A stretch of 45,134 nt of DNA from a virus (IMGVR_UViG_3300009428_002659:1-45134), one strand, 5' to 3'. Shown: positions 7,986 through 13,990, counted from the first letter of the stretch. Notes: generated by a model not told the origin, from the sequence alone. Numbers and translations are program-made.

Positions 7986-8014
7986 AATTGTTTTTTTTGA
8001 GGTTCTACGACTCA
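7986..8014 (-). promoter_or_regulatory. preQ1-I-like riboswitch in the folE leader
   Basis: The transcript reads UGAG-UCGUAGAAC-CUCA followed by AAAAAAACAAUU, 7 bases before the folE ATG. It has a four-pair stem, a 9-base loop and an A-rich tail containing ACAA. The T. tengcongensis preQ1-I aptamer has loop UCGCAGUAAC and tail AACAAAACAAGG, so the loop differs by one substitution and one deletion. The element at 11075-11104 is a covarying sibling. The short distance to the start codon suggests translational control. Confidence 0.7.
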
Positions 8015-8027
8015 TTAATATAATAAT

Positions 8028-8037
8028 AATATAAGCA
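8028..8037 (-). promoter_or_regulatory. Promoter motif TGCTTATATT before folE
   Basis: One mismatch to TTC(G/T)TATATT. The predicted transcript start (about 8015-8020) would fall at the 5' edge of the riboswitch stem. Confidence 0.5.
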
Positions 8038-8044
8038 ATTTATT

Positions 8045-8449
8045 TTAATTCTCCAAATAATTTTGAATAGTATTTGAATCTTTTTTCTCCCAAGGGTATA
8101 CTATCCATCCAAAGTCTTTATCTATTTCCTTTGCGTAATAGTCTGGTTCAAATACCGAAGTGATTTTGTAATGTAATGCTCCGTATTTAGGTTTAGGAAA
8201 GTCTTGTTCTAAGTCTTTGAATGTTTTTCCTGAATCTGCTATATCATCTAGTATAAGCATATTGGGGTAATGATTACTCATATAAGGAGTATATTGTATA
8301 TCAAATCTATGTGAAAATAGTATTGCTAATATTGTACCTCCTCTCGGTACACCTGTTACTAATGATATATCTTCTTTACATTGATCATATACTCTATCCA
8401 GTAATTCGTTAACCTCATCCCAGGTAATATAAATTTTCTTTGGTTCCAT
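8045..8449 (-). CDS. Purine-type phosphoribosyltransferase
   Basis: 134 aa. It has the PRPP-binding loop VLILDD-type motif (MLILDDIADSGKTF) preceded by VTGVPRGG, and ends with the WIVYPWE segment seen in xanthine/guanine phosphoribosyltransferases. It would join a purine base to PRPP in salvage. It is at the end of the queD-queE transcript, just before the folE promoter. Salvage of guanine displaced from DNA by DpdA is an attractive but unproven link. Confidence 0.82.
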   Translation of the reverse strand: MEPKKIYITWDEVNELLDRVYDQCKEDISLVTGVPRGGTILAILFSHRFDIQYTPYMSNHYPNMLILDDIADSGKTFKDLEQDFPKPKYGALHYKITSVFEPDYYAKEIDKDFGWIVYPWEKKDSNTIQNYLEN

Positions 8450-8451
8450 TG

Positions 8452-8622
8452 TTATGCTATGTTAGTTGTCCACTTATCACTATCAATAGTATACCTAGTA
8501 GATCCTGTAGATATACTTTTAACTTTATCTTTTAAGTACTGCCACTGCTTGGGTGATACTGAGTAGGTATGTACTCCGTCTACGTATCCTCTTAACCAGT
8601 CAATAAATTCTTTCTCTGTCAT
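8452..8622 (-). CDS. Small 56-aa phage protein
   Basis: The ATG at 8622-8620 opens a 56-codon frame starting MTEKEFIDWLRGYVDGVH, with a SPKQWQYLKDKVK helix. It fills the gap between the nuclease and the phosphoribosyltransferase exactly. Small proteins of this W-L-x-G-Y/F-V-D-G pattern are common in phages; I know no function. Confidence 0.7.
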   Translation of the reverse strand: MTEKEFIDWLRGYVDGVHTYSVSPKQWQYLKDKVKSISTGSTRYTIDSDKWTTNIA

Positions 8623-8625
8623 TTT

Positions 8626-9207
8626 TTAGTCTATTAAGTAGTCAATCCAATTCGTTCCTGATGTATTGGTGTTTGGGAACCTAAATTTTAAATTCTTATC
8701 ACCAAACTTTATAGTCTTTGTAAATTCTTTAGGTATTGCTGCTCCTGTAGGAACTCTTCTGACCTTGTCGTCAAATATTACCTCTATTACTACTTCGACT
8801 TGATAGAAGTTAGCTAGACTTCTTTCGAATTGTTCTAACCTATTCCATACTCCTCTATTTAAACTTTCATGTTGAAGAGCACAGTTAAAGTATAGAAACG
8901 TTTCTCTTAACATCTCCTTAGTACAACTAAATGCTGCTGCAGGAGCAAGATGACCTTTATCCCATACATTGTTAGAGTAGTCTTCTGGTCTAGATGTGAT
9001 CACATTAGGAACGGTTCTAAAATCCATTCCTGCTCTGTCAGCATCTCCTTTAGGACACTGAACTGTGTACCTAACTTCAAGAGGTTGTTTTAAATCTTGA
9101 TCGTACAGTACCTTGTATATCTTTGTTTCTACTTCTATTACTTGACTAACACCTGCAAAAGGTAATAATACTAATAATGTGATAATACTAATTGCTTTTC
9201 TTCCCAT
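8626..9207 (-). CDS. Secreted DNA/RNA non-specific endonuclease (NUC1 family)
   Basis: 193 aa. Residues 1-22 form a Sec signal peptide (MGRKAISIITLLVLLPFAGV, small residues before the predicted cut). The catalytic block DKGHLAPAAAF (the family's DRGH motif, here DKGH) contains the general-base His. LNRGVWNRLE supplies the Mg-binding Asn and conserved Trp/Glu. The enzyme hydrolyses DNA and RNA without sequence preference. A signal peptide on a phage nuclease is unusual: it would act in the periplasm or outside the cell, not on host DNA in the cytoplasm. The start overlaps the upstream gene by 37 bases, but the intact signal peptide supports it. Confidence 0.88.
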   Translation of the reverse strand: MGRKAISIITLLVLLPFAGVSQVIEVETKIYKVLYDQDLKQPLEVRYTVQCPKGDADRAGMDFRTVPNVITSRPEDYSNNVWDKGHLAPAAAFSCTKEMLRETFLYFNCALQHESLNRGVWNRLEQFERSLANFYQVEVVIEVIFDDKVRRVPTGAAIPKEFTKTIKFGDKNLKFRFPNTNTSGTNWIDYLID

Positions 9208-9470
9208 TTGAAACTTTTAATTAATTCTCTATCTGCTTCTGTTTTAAATTTTACTGAATCGAAAGGTATGAAGCTGTCTACTATGTACTTTCTCAGTTCT
9301 CTTAAAGTTACGTACTCTTCTTCTACACCCTCCCAAGGGTCTTCAGATATGAGAAATACAGTATGTACACCTCCCATTTTATAGTCCCAAACTGGGCTTC
9401 CTTCTATAGTAACCGTGTGGTCAAGTCTATCCGGACCTGCTGATTCTATTAATTCTTTTAAGTTAATCAT
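9171..9470 (-). CDS. Hypothetical 99-aa protein
   Basis: No family recognised. It is an acidic soluble protein (MINLKELIESAGPDRLDHTV) with two Trp-containing acidic stretches. The start ATG overlaps the stop of the 44-aa frame upstream, and the end overlaps the nuclease start by 37 bases. Confidence 0.7.
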   Translation of the reverse strand: MINLKELIESAGPDRLDHTVTIEGSPVWDYKMGGVHTVFLISEDPWEGVEEEYVTLRELRKYIVDSFIPFDSVKFKTEADRELIKSFKWEEKQLVLSHY

Positions 9471-9597
9471 TCTCTATATATATTTTTAGTTTATCACATA
9501 GTACCAAAACGTCATCTGGTTCCATAGTAATTGCACAACATGTATTAATGTTTTCTGCTATAGTTTCTAATATTTCTAATGCCTCTTTTTTATCCAC
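9463..9597 (-). CDS. Possible 44-aa protein with GTG start
   Basis: A GTG at 9597-9595 overlaps the queE stop by one base and opens 44 codons (starts VDKKEALEILETIAENIN, ends LKIYIEND), stopping inside the next ATG. The tight packing on both sides supports a real gene, but there is no ATG or visible ribosome-binding site. Function unknown. Confidence 0.5.
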   Translation of the reverse strand: MDKKEALEILETIAENINTCCAITMEPDDVLVLCDKLKIYIEND

Positions 9598-10394
9598 TAT
9601 ACTTCACGTTGATCTTCGAAAGCAATAATGTGCGGTCTCCAAGTCATTCTATAACCATTATCTCTAACCCAATCAAATAATACGGGGTAAGATTTAAATA
9701 GTGCTTCTCTAGAATCTCCAGCAGGCATAAACCAAACTTTATGTTGAGGTACTTCTAAGATACTAATACATTCCATAATCTCGGATAATGCTCCCTCATC
9801 TTTACCGTCCCATACAGGTTTAATATGGTAGTCAGAATGGTAAGTAATTGATTGTTTTATTGCATCATAATTAAGTCTAAACTTATTATGACGTTTTACC
9901 ATTCTTTCGTCGGTAATGGCTCCTTGAGGAGTTTCAACACCAACAACGGGGACACTATTACTAAACTTAGGACTAATGCTAAGCAAATTAATAGGATAAT
10001 CGGTAGGCAGAAAATGAGATCCCTCAGTTTCAATAGTAATGAATATATTGTTTTCATGTGCAAAGTGTGTTAGTTCGTTTACTAAGGCTGGATGCATTGT
10101 TGGTGAACCGCCAGTCAACATCATTTCCTTAATATGAGGATTATCTTCATATGCCTTAATAATATCTTTGAAATTAAAATGTCCCTTTTCCGGATGAATA
10201 CTTGTATACCAACTATCACACCATCCTCCTTCACCGAAGTAGCATCTGTGTGTACATCCTGTTGTTCTAATTACCACTGTAGGATACCCTGCTCTTGAAC
10301 CTTCAGACTGCACTGCTGTATATATTTCTACAATAGGTAAATTCTTATCGTAGTCTTCTACCCTTTTTAACTGTTTATGCGACATAAATTGCAC
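9597..10394 (-). CDS. queE: 7-carboxy-7-deazaguanine synthase (radical SAM)
   Basis: QueE converts 6-carboxytetrahydropterin to 7-carboxy-7-deazaguanine. 265 aa. Near the N-terminus IVEIYTAVQSEGSRAGYPTV is the QueE signature, followed by the radical-SAM cluster Cys47-x3-Cys51-x7-Cys59 in CTHRCYFGEGGWCDSWYTS. The usual spacing in E. coli-type QueE is Cx3Cx2C, so five residues are inserted in the cluster loop. MMLTGGSPTMHP is the SAM-binding GGE-like block. The start overlaps queD by 20 bases; the Met at residue 4 is an alternative. Confidence 0.92.
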   Translation of the reverse strand: MQFMSHKQLKRVEDYDKNLPIVEIYTAVQSEGSRAGYPTVVIRTTGCTHRCYFGEGGWCDSWYTSIHPEKGHFNFKDIIKAYEDNPHIKEMMLTGGSPTMHPALVNELTHFAHENNIFITIETEGSHFLPTDYPINLLSISPKFSNSVPVVGVETPQGAITDERMVKRHNKFRLNYDAIKQSITYHSDYHIKPVWDGKDEGALSEIMECISILEVPQHKVWFMPAGDSREALFKSYPVLFDWVRDNGYRMTWRPHIIAFEDQREV

Positions 10395-10839
10395 TGTTTT
10401 TAGCGTGTTCTCTAAATTCTACTTTAACTATCTTAACTCTTCCGTCAGTTTCTGATTCAATAAATGGATTTATACTTTCGTAAATAAATTTAGCAAAGCT
10501 CTCTGCTCCTGTTGCCGGAACTACTCTTACTTGGGCTACTTTTGCTAAGTCCATTTGCATAAAAGATTCTTTGAACGGATCATCTTCAGCTACTAAAAAG
10601 GTATGATCAAACATATAATCCATCCATGCCTTAGGTGTCATCTTTTCTATAGTCCCTTTAGCTCTTTTCATTCCTCCGAAATCCCAGACCCAATTTCTTT
10701 CATCTAATTCTCCTTCAAACCATATCTTAAACGATACACCGTATCCGTGTAGTTTAGAACAATGTGTAGTTGTTGCTTTCCATTGACGAAATACAGTAGA
10801 GTATCCGTCAAATACTTTTGTTGATTGGTATTTTCCCAT
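10375..10839 (-). CDS. queD: 6-carboxy-5,6,7,8-tetrahydropterin synthase, QueD-like variant
   Basis: 154 aa, 6-pyruvoyl-tetrahydropterin synthase fold. It acts on dihydroneopterin triphosphate to give 6-carboxytetrahydropterin for QueE. HCSKLHGYGVSF (26-37) aligns with the C-x3-HGH block, with Cys27 kept and the second zinc His replaced by Tyr33. The upstream zinc His of the usual F-x-AAH block is replaced by FRQWKA. DHTFLVAEDDP and the late Thr-Gly-Ala-Glu-Ser block are conserved. The FRQW...HC..LHGY pattern looks like a coherent subfamily rather than decay. The pathway role is strongly supported by the overlapping queE gene. Confidence 0.88.
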   Translation of the reverse strand: MGKYQSTKVFDGYSTVFRQWKATTTHCSKLHGYGVSFKIWFEGELDERNWVWDFGGMKRAKGTIEKMTPKAWMDYMFDHTFLVAEDDPFKESFMQMDLAKVAQVRVVPATGAESFAKFIYESINPFIESETDGRVKIVKVEFREHAKNSAIYVA

Positions 10840-10848
10840 AATTATAAT

Positions 10849-11073
10849 TTAAACTAATTCTTCACCAATTCCAACTATTTCTGCTAAAAATAGTCCAATA
10901 AATCCAACTTCAAACATACCAAAGAATCCCAAAGCACATGCTCCCATTCTTATAGCTGATTTAATAAAAGATATTCTTTGATGTAATTTCGGATCAGGTA
11001 TCTTCTGTCCGTCGATTTTTATAGAGTTTCTAATTTCTCTATTCCATAACTCTTTTTGTATTTCTTCTTGCAT
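10849..11073 (-). CDS. Small membrane protein, first gene of the queD-queE operon
   Basis: 74 aa: a hydrophilic N-terminus (NREIRNSIKIDGQKIPDPK) followed by a hydrophobic C-terminal half that could span the membrane once or twice (ALGFFGMFEVGFIGLFLAEI). Its leader carries the second preQ1-I-like element, so it is predicted to respond to preQ1 like folE. Function unknown; a membrane role in precursor handling cannot be excluded. Confidence 0.7.
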   Translation of the reverse strand: MQEEIQKELWNREIRNSIKIDGQKIPDPKLHQRISFIKSAIRMGACALGFFGMFEVGFIGLFLAEIVGIGEELV

Positions 11074-11074
11074 A

Positions 11075-11104
11075 CGTGTGTTTTTAAAGTGGTGCTACGA
11101 CACT
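11075..11104 (-). promoter_or_regulatory. preQ1-I-like riboswitch before the queD-queE operon
   Basis: The transcript reads AGUG-UCGUAGCAC-CACU followed by UUAAAAACACACG, ending at the AUG. Compared with the folE element the stem changes from UGAG/CUCA to AGUG/CACU with pairing kept, and the 9-base loop differs at one base. The UUAA...ACA tail resembles the UUAACAAAACAAGG tail of the T. tengcongensis aptamer. Covariation plus pathway context makes this a strong candidate. Confidence 0.68.
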
Positions 11105-11117
11105 AATTATTACCTAT

Positions 11118-11135
11118 AGTATAATATAGTCAGAA
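11118..11135 (-). promoter_or_regulatory. Probable promoter of the 74-aa gene and queD-queE
   Basis: The coding strand reads GACTATATTATACTATAGG, with TATATT and TATACT boxes 10-25 bases before the riboswitch stem. It diverges from the TTC(G/T)TATATT class (here TTCTGACTATATT). Confidence 0.4.
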
Positions 11136-11168
11136 TATTTCTTATCTCCAACTAAATATACGTTTTTT

Positions 11169-11441
11169 TTATAACGAATTTATAAAATGTATCGTCCAGG
11201 CAATTAATCCGTTTAACTGTAGTGCTACTAAGTTCCACTGTCTACGAATTGCTACCTGTATTAAGACACATCCAAAACCTATTACATACATAGCTGGGTT
11301 AAGTGTCCATTGACCTGCTATTAAAAATCCTACTCCCATATAGCCTATTCTTGTACCTAAACGTTCGGCTGGTGTTAGTCTCCTATCTCTAACCATCTTC
11401 CTTAAGTAGTTATTCCAGTAGCTAGTTTTTACTTTTTTCAT
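11169..11441 (-). CDS. Small membrane protein (90 aa)
   Basis: A basic N-terminus (about 30 residues, rich in Lys/Arg) is followed by two to three hydrophobic segments (IGYMGVGFLIAG, AMYVIGFGCVLIQVAI, LNGLIAWTIHFI). It overlaps the flavodoxin-like gene by 4 bases and is in the lysozyme transcript. Holin-like size and topology are possible, but no family match was recognised. Confidence 0.65.
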   Translation of the reverse strand: MKKVKTSYWNNYLRKMVRDRRLTPAERLGTRIGYMGVGFLIAGQWTLNPAMYVIGFGCVLIQVAIRRQWNLVALQLNGLIAWTIHFINSL

Positions 11442-12025
11442 AGTCCTAAATCTTTTCTAATATCTTCTTTTACTATTCTTAAGTATTTTCTACGTTTTTC
11501 TTTTGATACAAATGGTACTGACCAGAATTGTTTTGTCTTAGTCCATCTGTTTAAGTTCCAGCCAAATACGAATGTATACACTCCCATAACTAGTCTTAAC
11601 TTTACAGAGTTTAAATACAGTGTTATAACTGGTAATTTTGGAGCTCCGTGTGTAATATACGTCCTTACTTTCTTATTACTGAAGAATGGTTTTGGGTATG
11701 CATACTTTCCTACTATTGGTACAAATTTATATGCAAATCCAGGTGTGAATACTTCGTCAAAAAACATTTCTAACTTAGGTGTTAACCTGAACCACCATAC
11801 TGGTGAAACAAAGTACATATGGGTTGACCAAGTAACTAACTTCTTATAGTTTTTTATCAGGTCTTTTTTATCTCTATGTAATTTATCTTCATACAAGTCG
11901 ATAACTCTATATTCCGAGTTATACTTATTCATCTGTCTAATAATGGTTTTGTATATGCCACTATAGCAGAAAGATTTCTGATCAGGGTGGCCTACTATTA
12001 TAAGGTGTTTTGTACTCTTTTTCAT
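11438..12025 (-). CDS. Flavodoxin-fold NAD(P)H quinone reductase-like protein
   Basis: 195 aa, Flavodoxin_2 (NQO1/KefF/MdaB-type) pattern. LIIVGHPDQKSFCYSG is the FMN/FAD phosphate-binding turn, and YFVSPVWWFRLTPKLEMFFDEV followed by PGFAYKF is the conserved W-x-x-x-P-x-x-L-K-x-x-x-D block. Relatives reduce quinones by two-electron transfer. This is unusual cargo in a phage; it may counter oxidative stress or affect host redox state. It lies between a lysozyme-like gene and a small membrane protein. Confidence 0.8.
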   Translation of the reverse strand: MKKSTKHLIIVGHPDQKSFCYSGIYKTIIRQMNKYNSEYRVIDLYEDKLHRDKKDLIKNYKKLVTWSTHMYFVSPVWWFRLTPKLEMFFDEVFTPGFAYKFVPIVGKYAYPKPFFSNKKVRTYITHGAPKLPVITLYLNSVKLRLVMGVYTFVFGWNLNRWTKTKQFWSVPFVSKEKRRKYLRIVKEDIRKDLGL

Positions 12026-12026
12026 T

Positions 12027-12626
12027 TTATAAACTTAGGGTATATCCTCCGAATTTTTTCATATACGTAGTTATTTTTACTCCATTTCCGTCCCTTCTTA
12101 CTCTTCCTGATCTAAACCACTTTTTAACACTTCCTTGTCCGCCTAAATGAGCTGCTGCTAATAATCCTGATTCTGTAACTAATACTCCGTGTACGGTTTT
12201 CCCATCAAACTTATTTATAAGTTTTTGCAATCGTTTTTTATTATGTTTAAGTAAAGCAAACATAGCTTGTTCCTGCAAAACTGTATCTTTCAAGAATACA
12301 GACCGACTTACTCGTATCTTTAACGTTTTTAAAGTAGATTTTCCAAACTGGTATCTTCCCATATATCCGTACCTATTAACTATATTGTACCTATTTCCTG
12401 ATTCTTGGTGACCTAAGTCATTTAAAAACAGTTGATGGTTTTTGATAACTATTTTAGGTATTATAGGTGAATCTAGAGTAGTACTTACTTTAACTTTCTC
12501 AGGTTTAATTACATTAACTTTAACAGTACCTCTTTTTAGTTTATATATTGATGTAAATGCCATTAAAGAAAATAACATTATAGCAAATAAAATTACCTTA
12601 GAGATACTGTCAAGTTTAGTTTTCAT
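12027..12626 (-). CDS. Membrane-anchored lysozyme/lytic transglycosylase-like endolysin candidate
   Basis: 199 aa. Residues 8-27 form an N-terminal signal anchor (ISKVILFAIMLFSLMAFTSI). The enzymatic part begins at LGHQESGNRYNIVNRYGYMG, with Glu75 in the position of the catalytic acid and the G-x-x-QF (GRYQFGKSTL) pattern of lysozyme-superfamily transglycosylases. A GLLAAAHLGGQGSVKKWF segment matches the helix that closes the cleft. The protein would cleave peptidoglycan from the periplasmic side, as in signal-arrest-release endolysins. A late-type motif lies upstream of the preceding 48-aa gene, fitting a lysis role. Confidence 0.75.
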   Translation of the reverse strand: MKTKLDSISKVILFAIMLFSLMAFTSIYKLKRGTVKVNVIKPEKVKVSTTLDSPIIPKIVIKNHQLFLNDLGHQESGNRYNIVNRYGYMGRYQFGKSTLKTLKIRVSRSVFLKDTVLQEQAMFALLKHNKKRLQKLINKFDGKTVHGVLVTESGLLAAAHLGGQGSVKKWFRSGRVRRDGNGVKITTYMKKFGGYTLSL

Positions 12627-12637
12627 AACTGATTGTT

Positions 12638-12784
12638 TTAGATAGAACGGTTTCTTCTTTTACCGTCCCATTGAACTTTTTTACTCTTTCCTAACATAAC
12701 GTACCTATTTACTCTATTATTAAAAGTATTTCTGGTACCGTTAGTGTGGGGTTGACCGTTTTGTTGATCGCTCGTAGTTCTCAT
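12638..12784 (-). CDS. Small 48-aa basic protein
   Basis: The ATG at 12784-12782 opens 48 codons: MRTTSDQQNGQPHTNGTRN, then a basic tail ending GKRRNRSI. It starts 30 bases after a late-type motif and ends 11 bases before the lysozyme-like gene. No family recognised. Confidence 0.6.
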   Translation of the reverse strand: MRTTSDQQNGQPHTNGTRNTFNNRVNRYVMLGKSKKVQWDGKRRNRSI

Positions 12785-12812
12785 TTTTTTACTTTAATTA
12801 ATTAACATGAGC

Positions 12813-13604
12813 TTATAAATATGCAGATAAAACGTTCTCAACGTGTTTTCTCGCTACTTCGTAATCCACTTCTCCAGTTTCATCCTCATACTGTACGGGA
12901 TCTTTTCGGCCAAGGGCAATAAAAGCCTCAATCCTCTCAACACTAGAAGCAGACTTATAATCACTATTTCCTGAAGGATAAGGCTTATAAGAAGTATTTG
13001 TTCTTTTGTATACTTCATCGAAACTAAGACCCAACTTTTTAACCAATCGTTCTCCATCTTGTAAGATTCCAAATTTATCTGTATCTAAGTAAGGTGTAAA
13101 GTACCCTACTCTATCAGCCTCCCAATTACCTTCTCTAAATGCTTTATCATCTGCATCTCTAAATTCTTGTCTACAATCAGGATAAACAGCATGATCACCA
13201 GCATGAATACCTAAAGCAATATCACAAGTTTCTTCTTCTCTATTTGCTATTGATAATGCTACAGCTTGTACAATAGAAGCAAATATTTTATTCCTATTAG
13301 GTACGACAGTATCTTTCATATTTTCATTTTCGTAATGTCCTTCTGGTACATCATTTCCACCTTCTACTAGAGCTGAGTCTAGTAAATCTACTAATCCGTC
13401 TAGTTTAATTTGGCGATAATTTACTTTATGACCTTTATCTGCTAGATAATTAATTAATTCTTGAGCTCTTTCTAACTCTACCCTATGTTTTTGACCATAG
13501 TCAAATGAAATACCAGTTACAGTATCGTATTCTTTTAATGCTCTTAATAATAATGTTGAGGAGTCCATTCCCCCACTAAGACTTACAACTACATGTTTTG
13601 CCAT
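12813..13604 (-). CDS. queC: 7-cyano-7-deazaguanine (preQ0) synthase lacking the zinc cysteines
   Basis: QueC converts 7-carboxy-7-deazaguanine to preQ0 with ATP and ammonia. 263 aa. The PP-loop SGGMDSS (10-16), VPNRNKIFASI (101-111) and GIHAGDHAVYPDCR (132-145) are intact. The C-terminal zinc site normally has four Cys (C-Y then CGxCxxC-x-ER). Here the aligned residues are Ser205, Asp215, Ser218 and Ser221, so all four ligands are missing although the surrounding YK-x-S-x-x-VERIEAF frame aligns. It has its own promoter motif and a leader with a possible preQ1-responsive element. Fold and neighbours still argue for function. Confidence 0.92.
   Translation of the reverse strand: MAKHVVVSLSGGMDSSTLLLRALKEYDTVTGISFDYGQKHRVELERAQELINYLADKGHKVNYRQIKLDGLVDLLDSALVEGGNDVPEGHYENENMKDTVVPNRNKIFASIVQAVALSIANREEETCDIALGIHAGDHAVYPDCRQEFRDADDKAFREGNWEADRVGYFTPYLDTDKFGILQDGERLVKKLGLSFDEVYKRTNTSYKPYPSGNSDYKSASSVERIEAFIALGRKDPVQYEDETGEVDYEVARKHVENVLSAYL
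12814..12821 (-). promoter_or_regulatory. Late-type motif TATTTATA before the lysis genes
   Basis: The coding strand reads GCATATTTATAAGC at the very end of queC, 30 bases before the 48-aa gene. The spacing matches copies before tail genes. Confidence 0.45.
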
Positions 13605-13623
13605 GATTTTTCTTTTTTAATTT

Positions 13624-13645
13624 GCCAGGTATTACGCGTATAGGC
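13624..13645 (-). promoter_or_regulatory. Possible third preQ1-type leader element before queC
   Basis: The transcript reads GCC-UAUACGCGUAAUACCU-GGC, then an A-rich tail (AAAUUAAAAAAGAAAAA) up to the queC start. ACGCGUAAUACC resembles the aptamer core GUCGCAGUAACC, but only three outer pairs form without mismatches and the ACAA tail is missing. Its place before queC, matching the other two operons, is the main reason to list it. Confidence 0.3.
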
Positions 13646-13658
13646 TAACGGTTAATTT

Positions 13659-13668
13659 AATATAAGAA
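13659..13668 (-). promoter_or_regulatory. Promoter motif TTCTTATATT before queC
   Basis: Exact copy of the recurrent motif, 55 bases before the queC start, leaving room for a structured leader. Confidence 0.55.
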
Positions 13669-13684
13669 ATATACTATTAAATTC

Positions 13685-13990
13685 CTACTCTATATTTGTA
13701 AAAGATGATATCTTTTCTTGTATAATTCTCCACTCACTAATATAATCTTTAATAGAAGTATAGTGGTTGCTTTTACTATTTAACAATTGTCTACAGACCG
13801 ATTTTAAGGCTGCATTAAAGGTTGCTGGGTAGCATATAGTTTTAATATAGTGGGTATTATTTTCTCCTTTTATTACTCTTTCATAAAGTGTGTATCCTCC
13901 TGAGGAAGATTTAGCAATAAAAAATGGTTCCATAACCGTGTCTTCAATAACTGTATCCGCTGCTGGGATAGAATCTGGTCTTCTTAACAT
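13685..13990 (-). CDS. Hypothetical 101-aa protein
   Basis: No family recognised. A soluble protein with a GGYTLYERVIKGENNTHY strand pair and a helical C-terminus. It is the last gene of the thioredoxin transcript, before the queC promoter. Confidence 0.65.
   Translation of the reverse strand: MLRRPDSIPAADTVIEDTVMEPFFIAKSSSGGYTLYERVIKGENNTHYIKTICYPATFNAALKSVCRQLLNSKSNHYTSIKDYISEWRIIQEKISSFTNIE

Noticed and set aside
12813-13604. QueC as a defence-system QatC-like protein
   Set aside because: The folE, queD, queE, queF and dpdA genes in the same region make the biosynthetic role far more likely.
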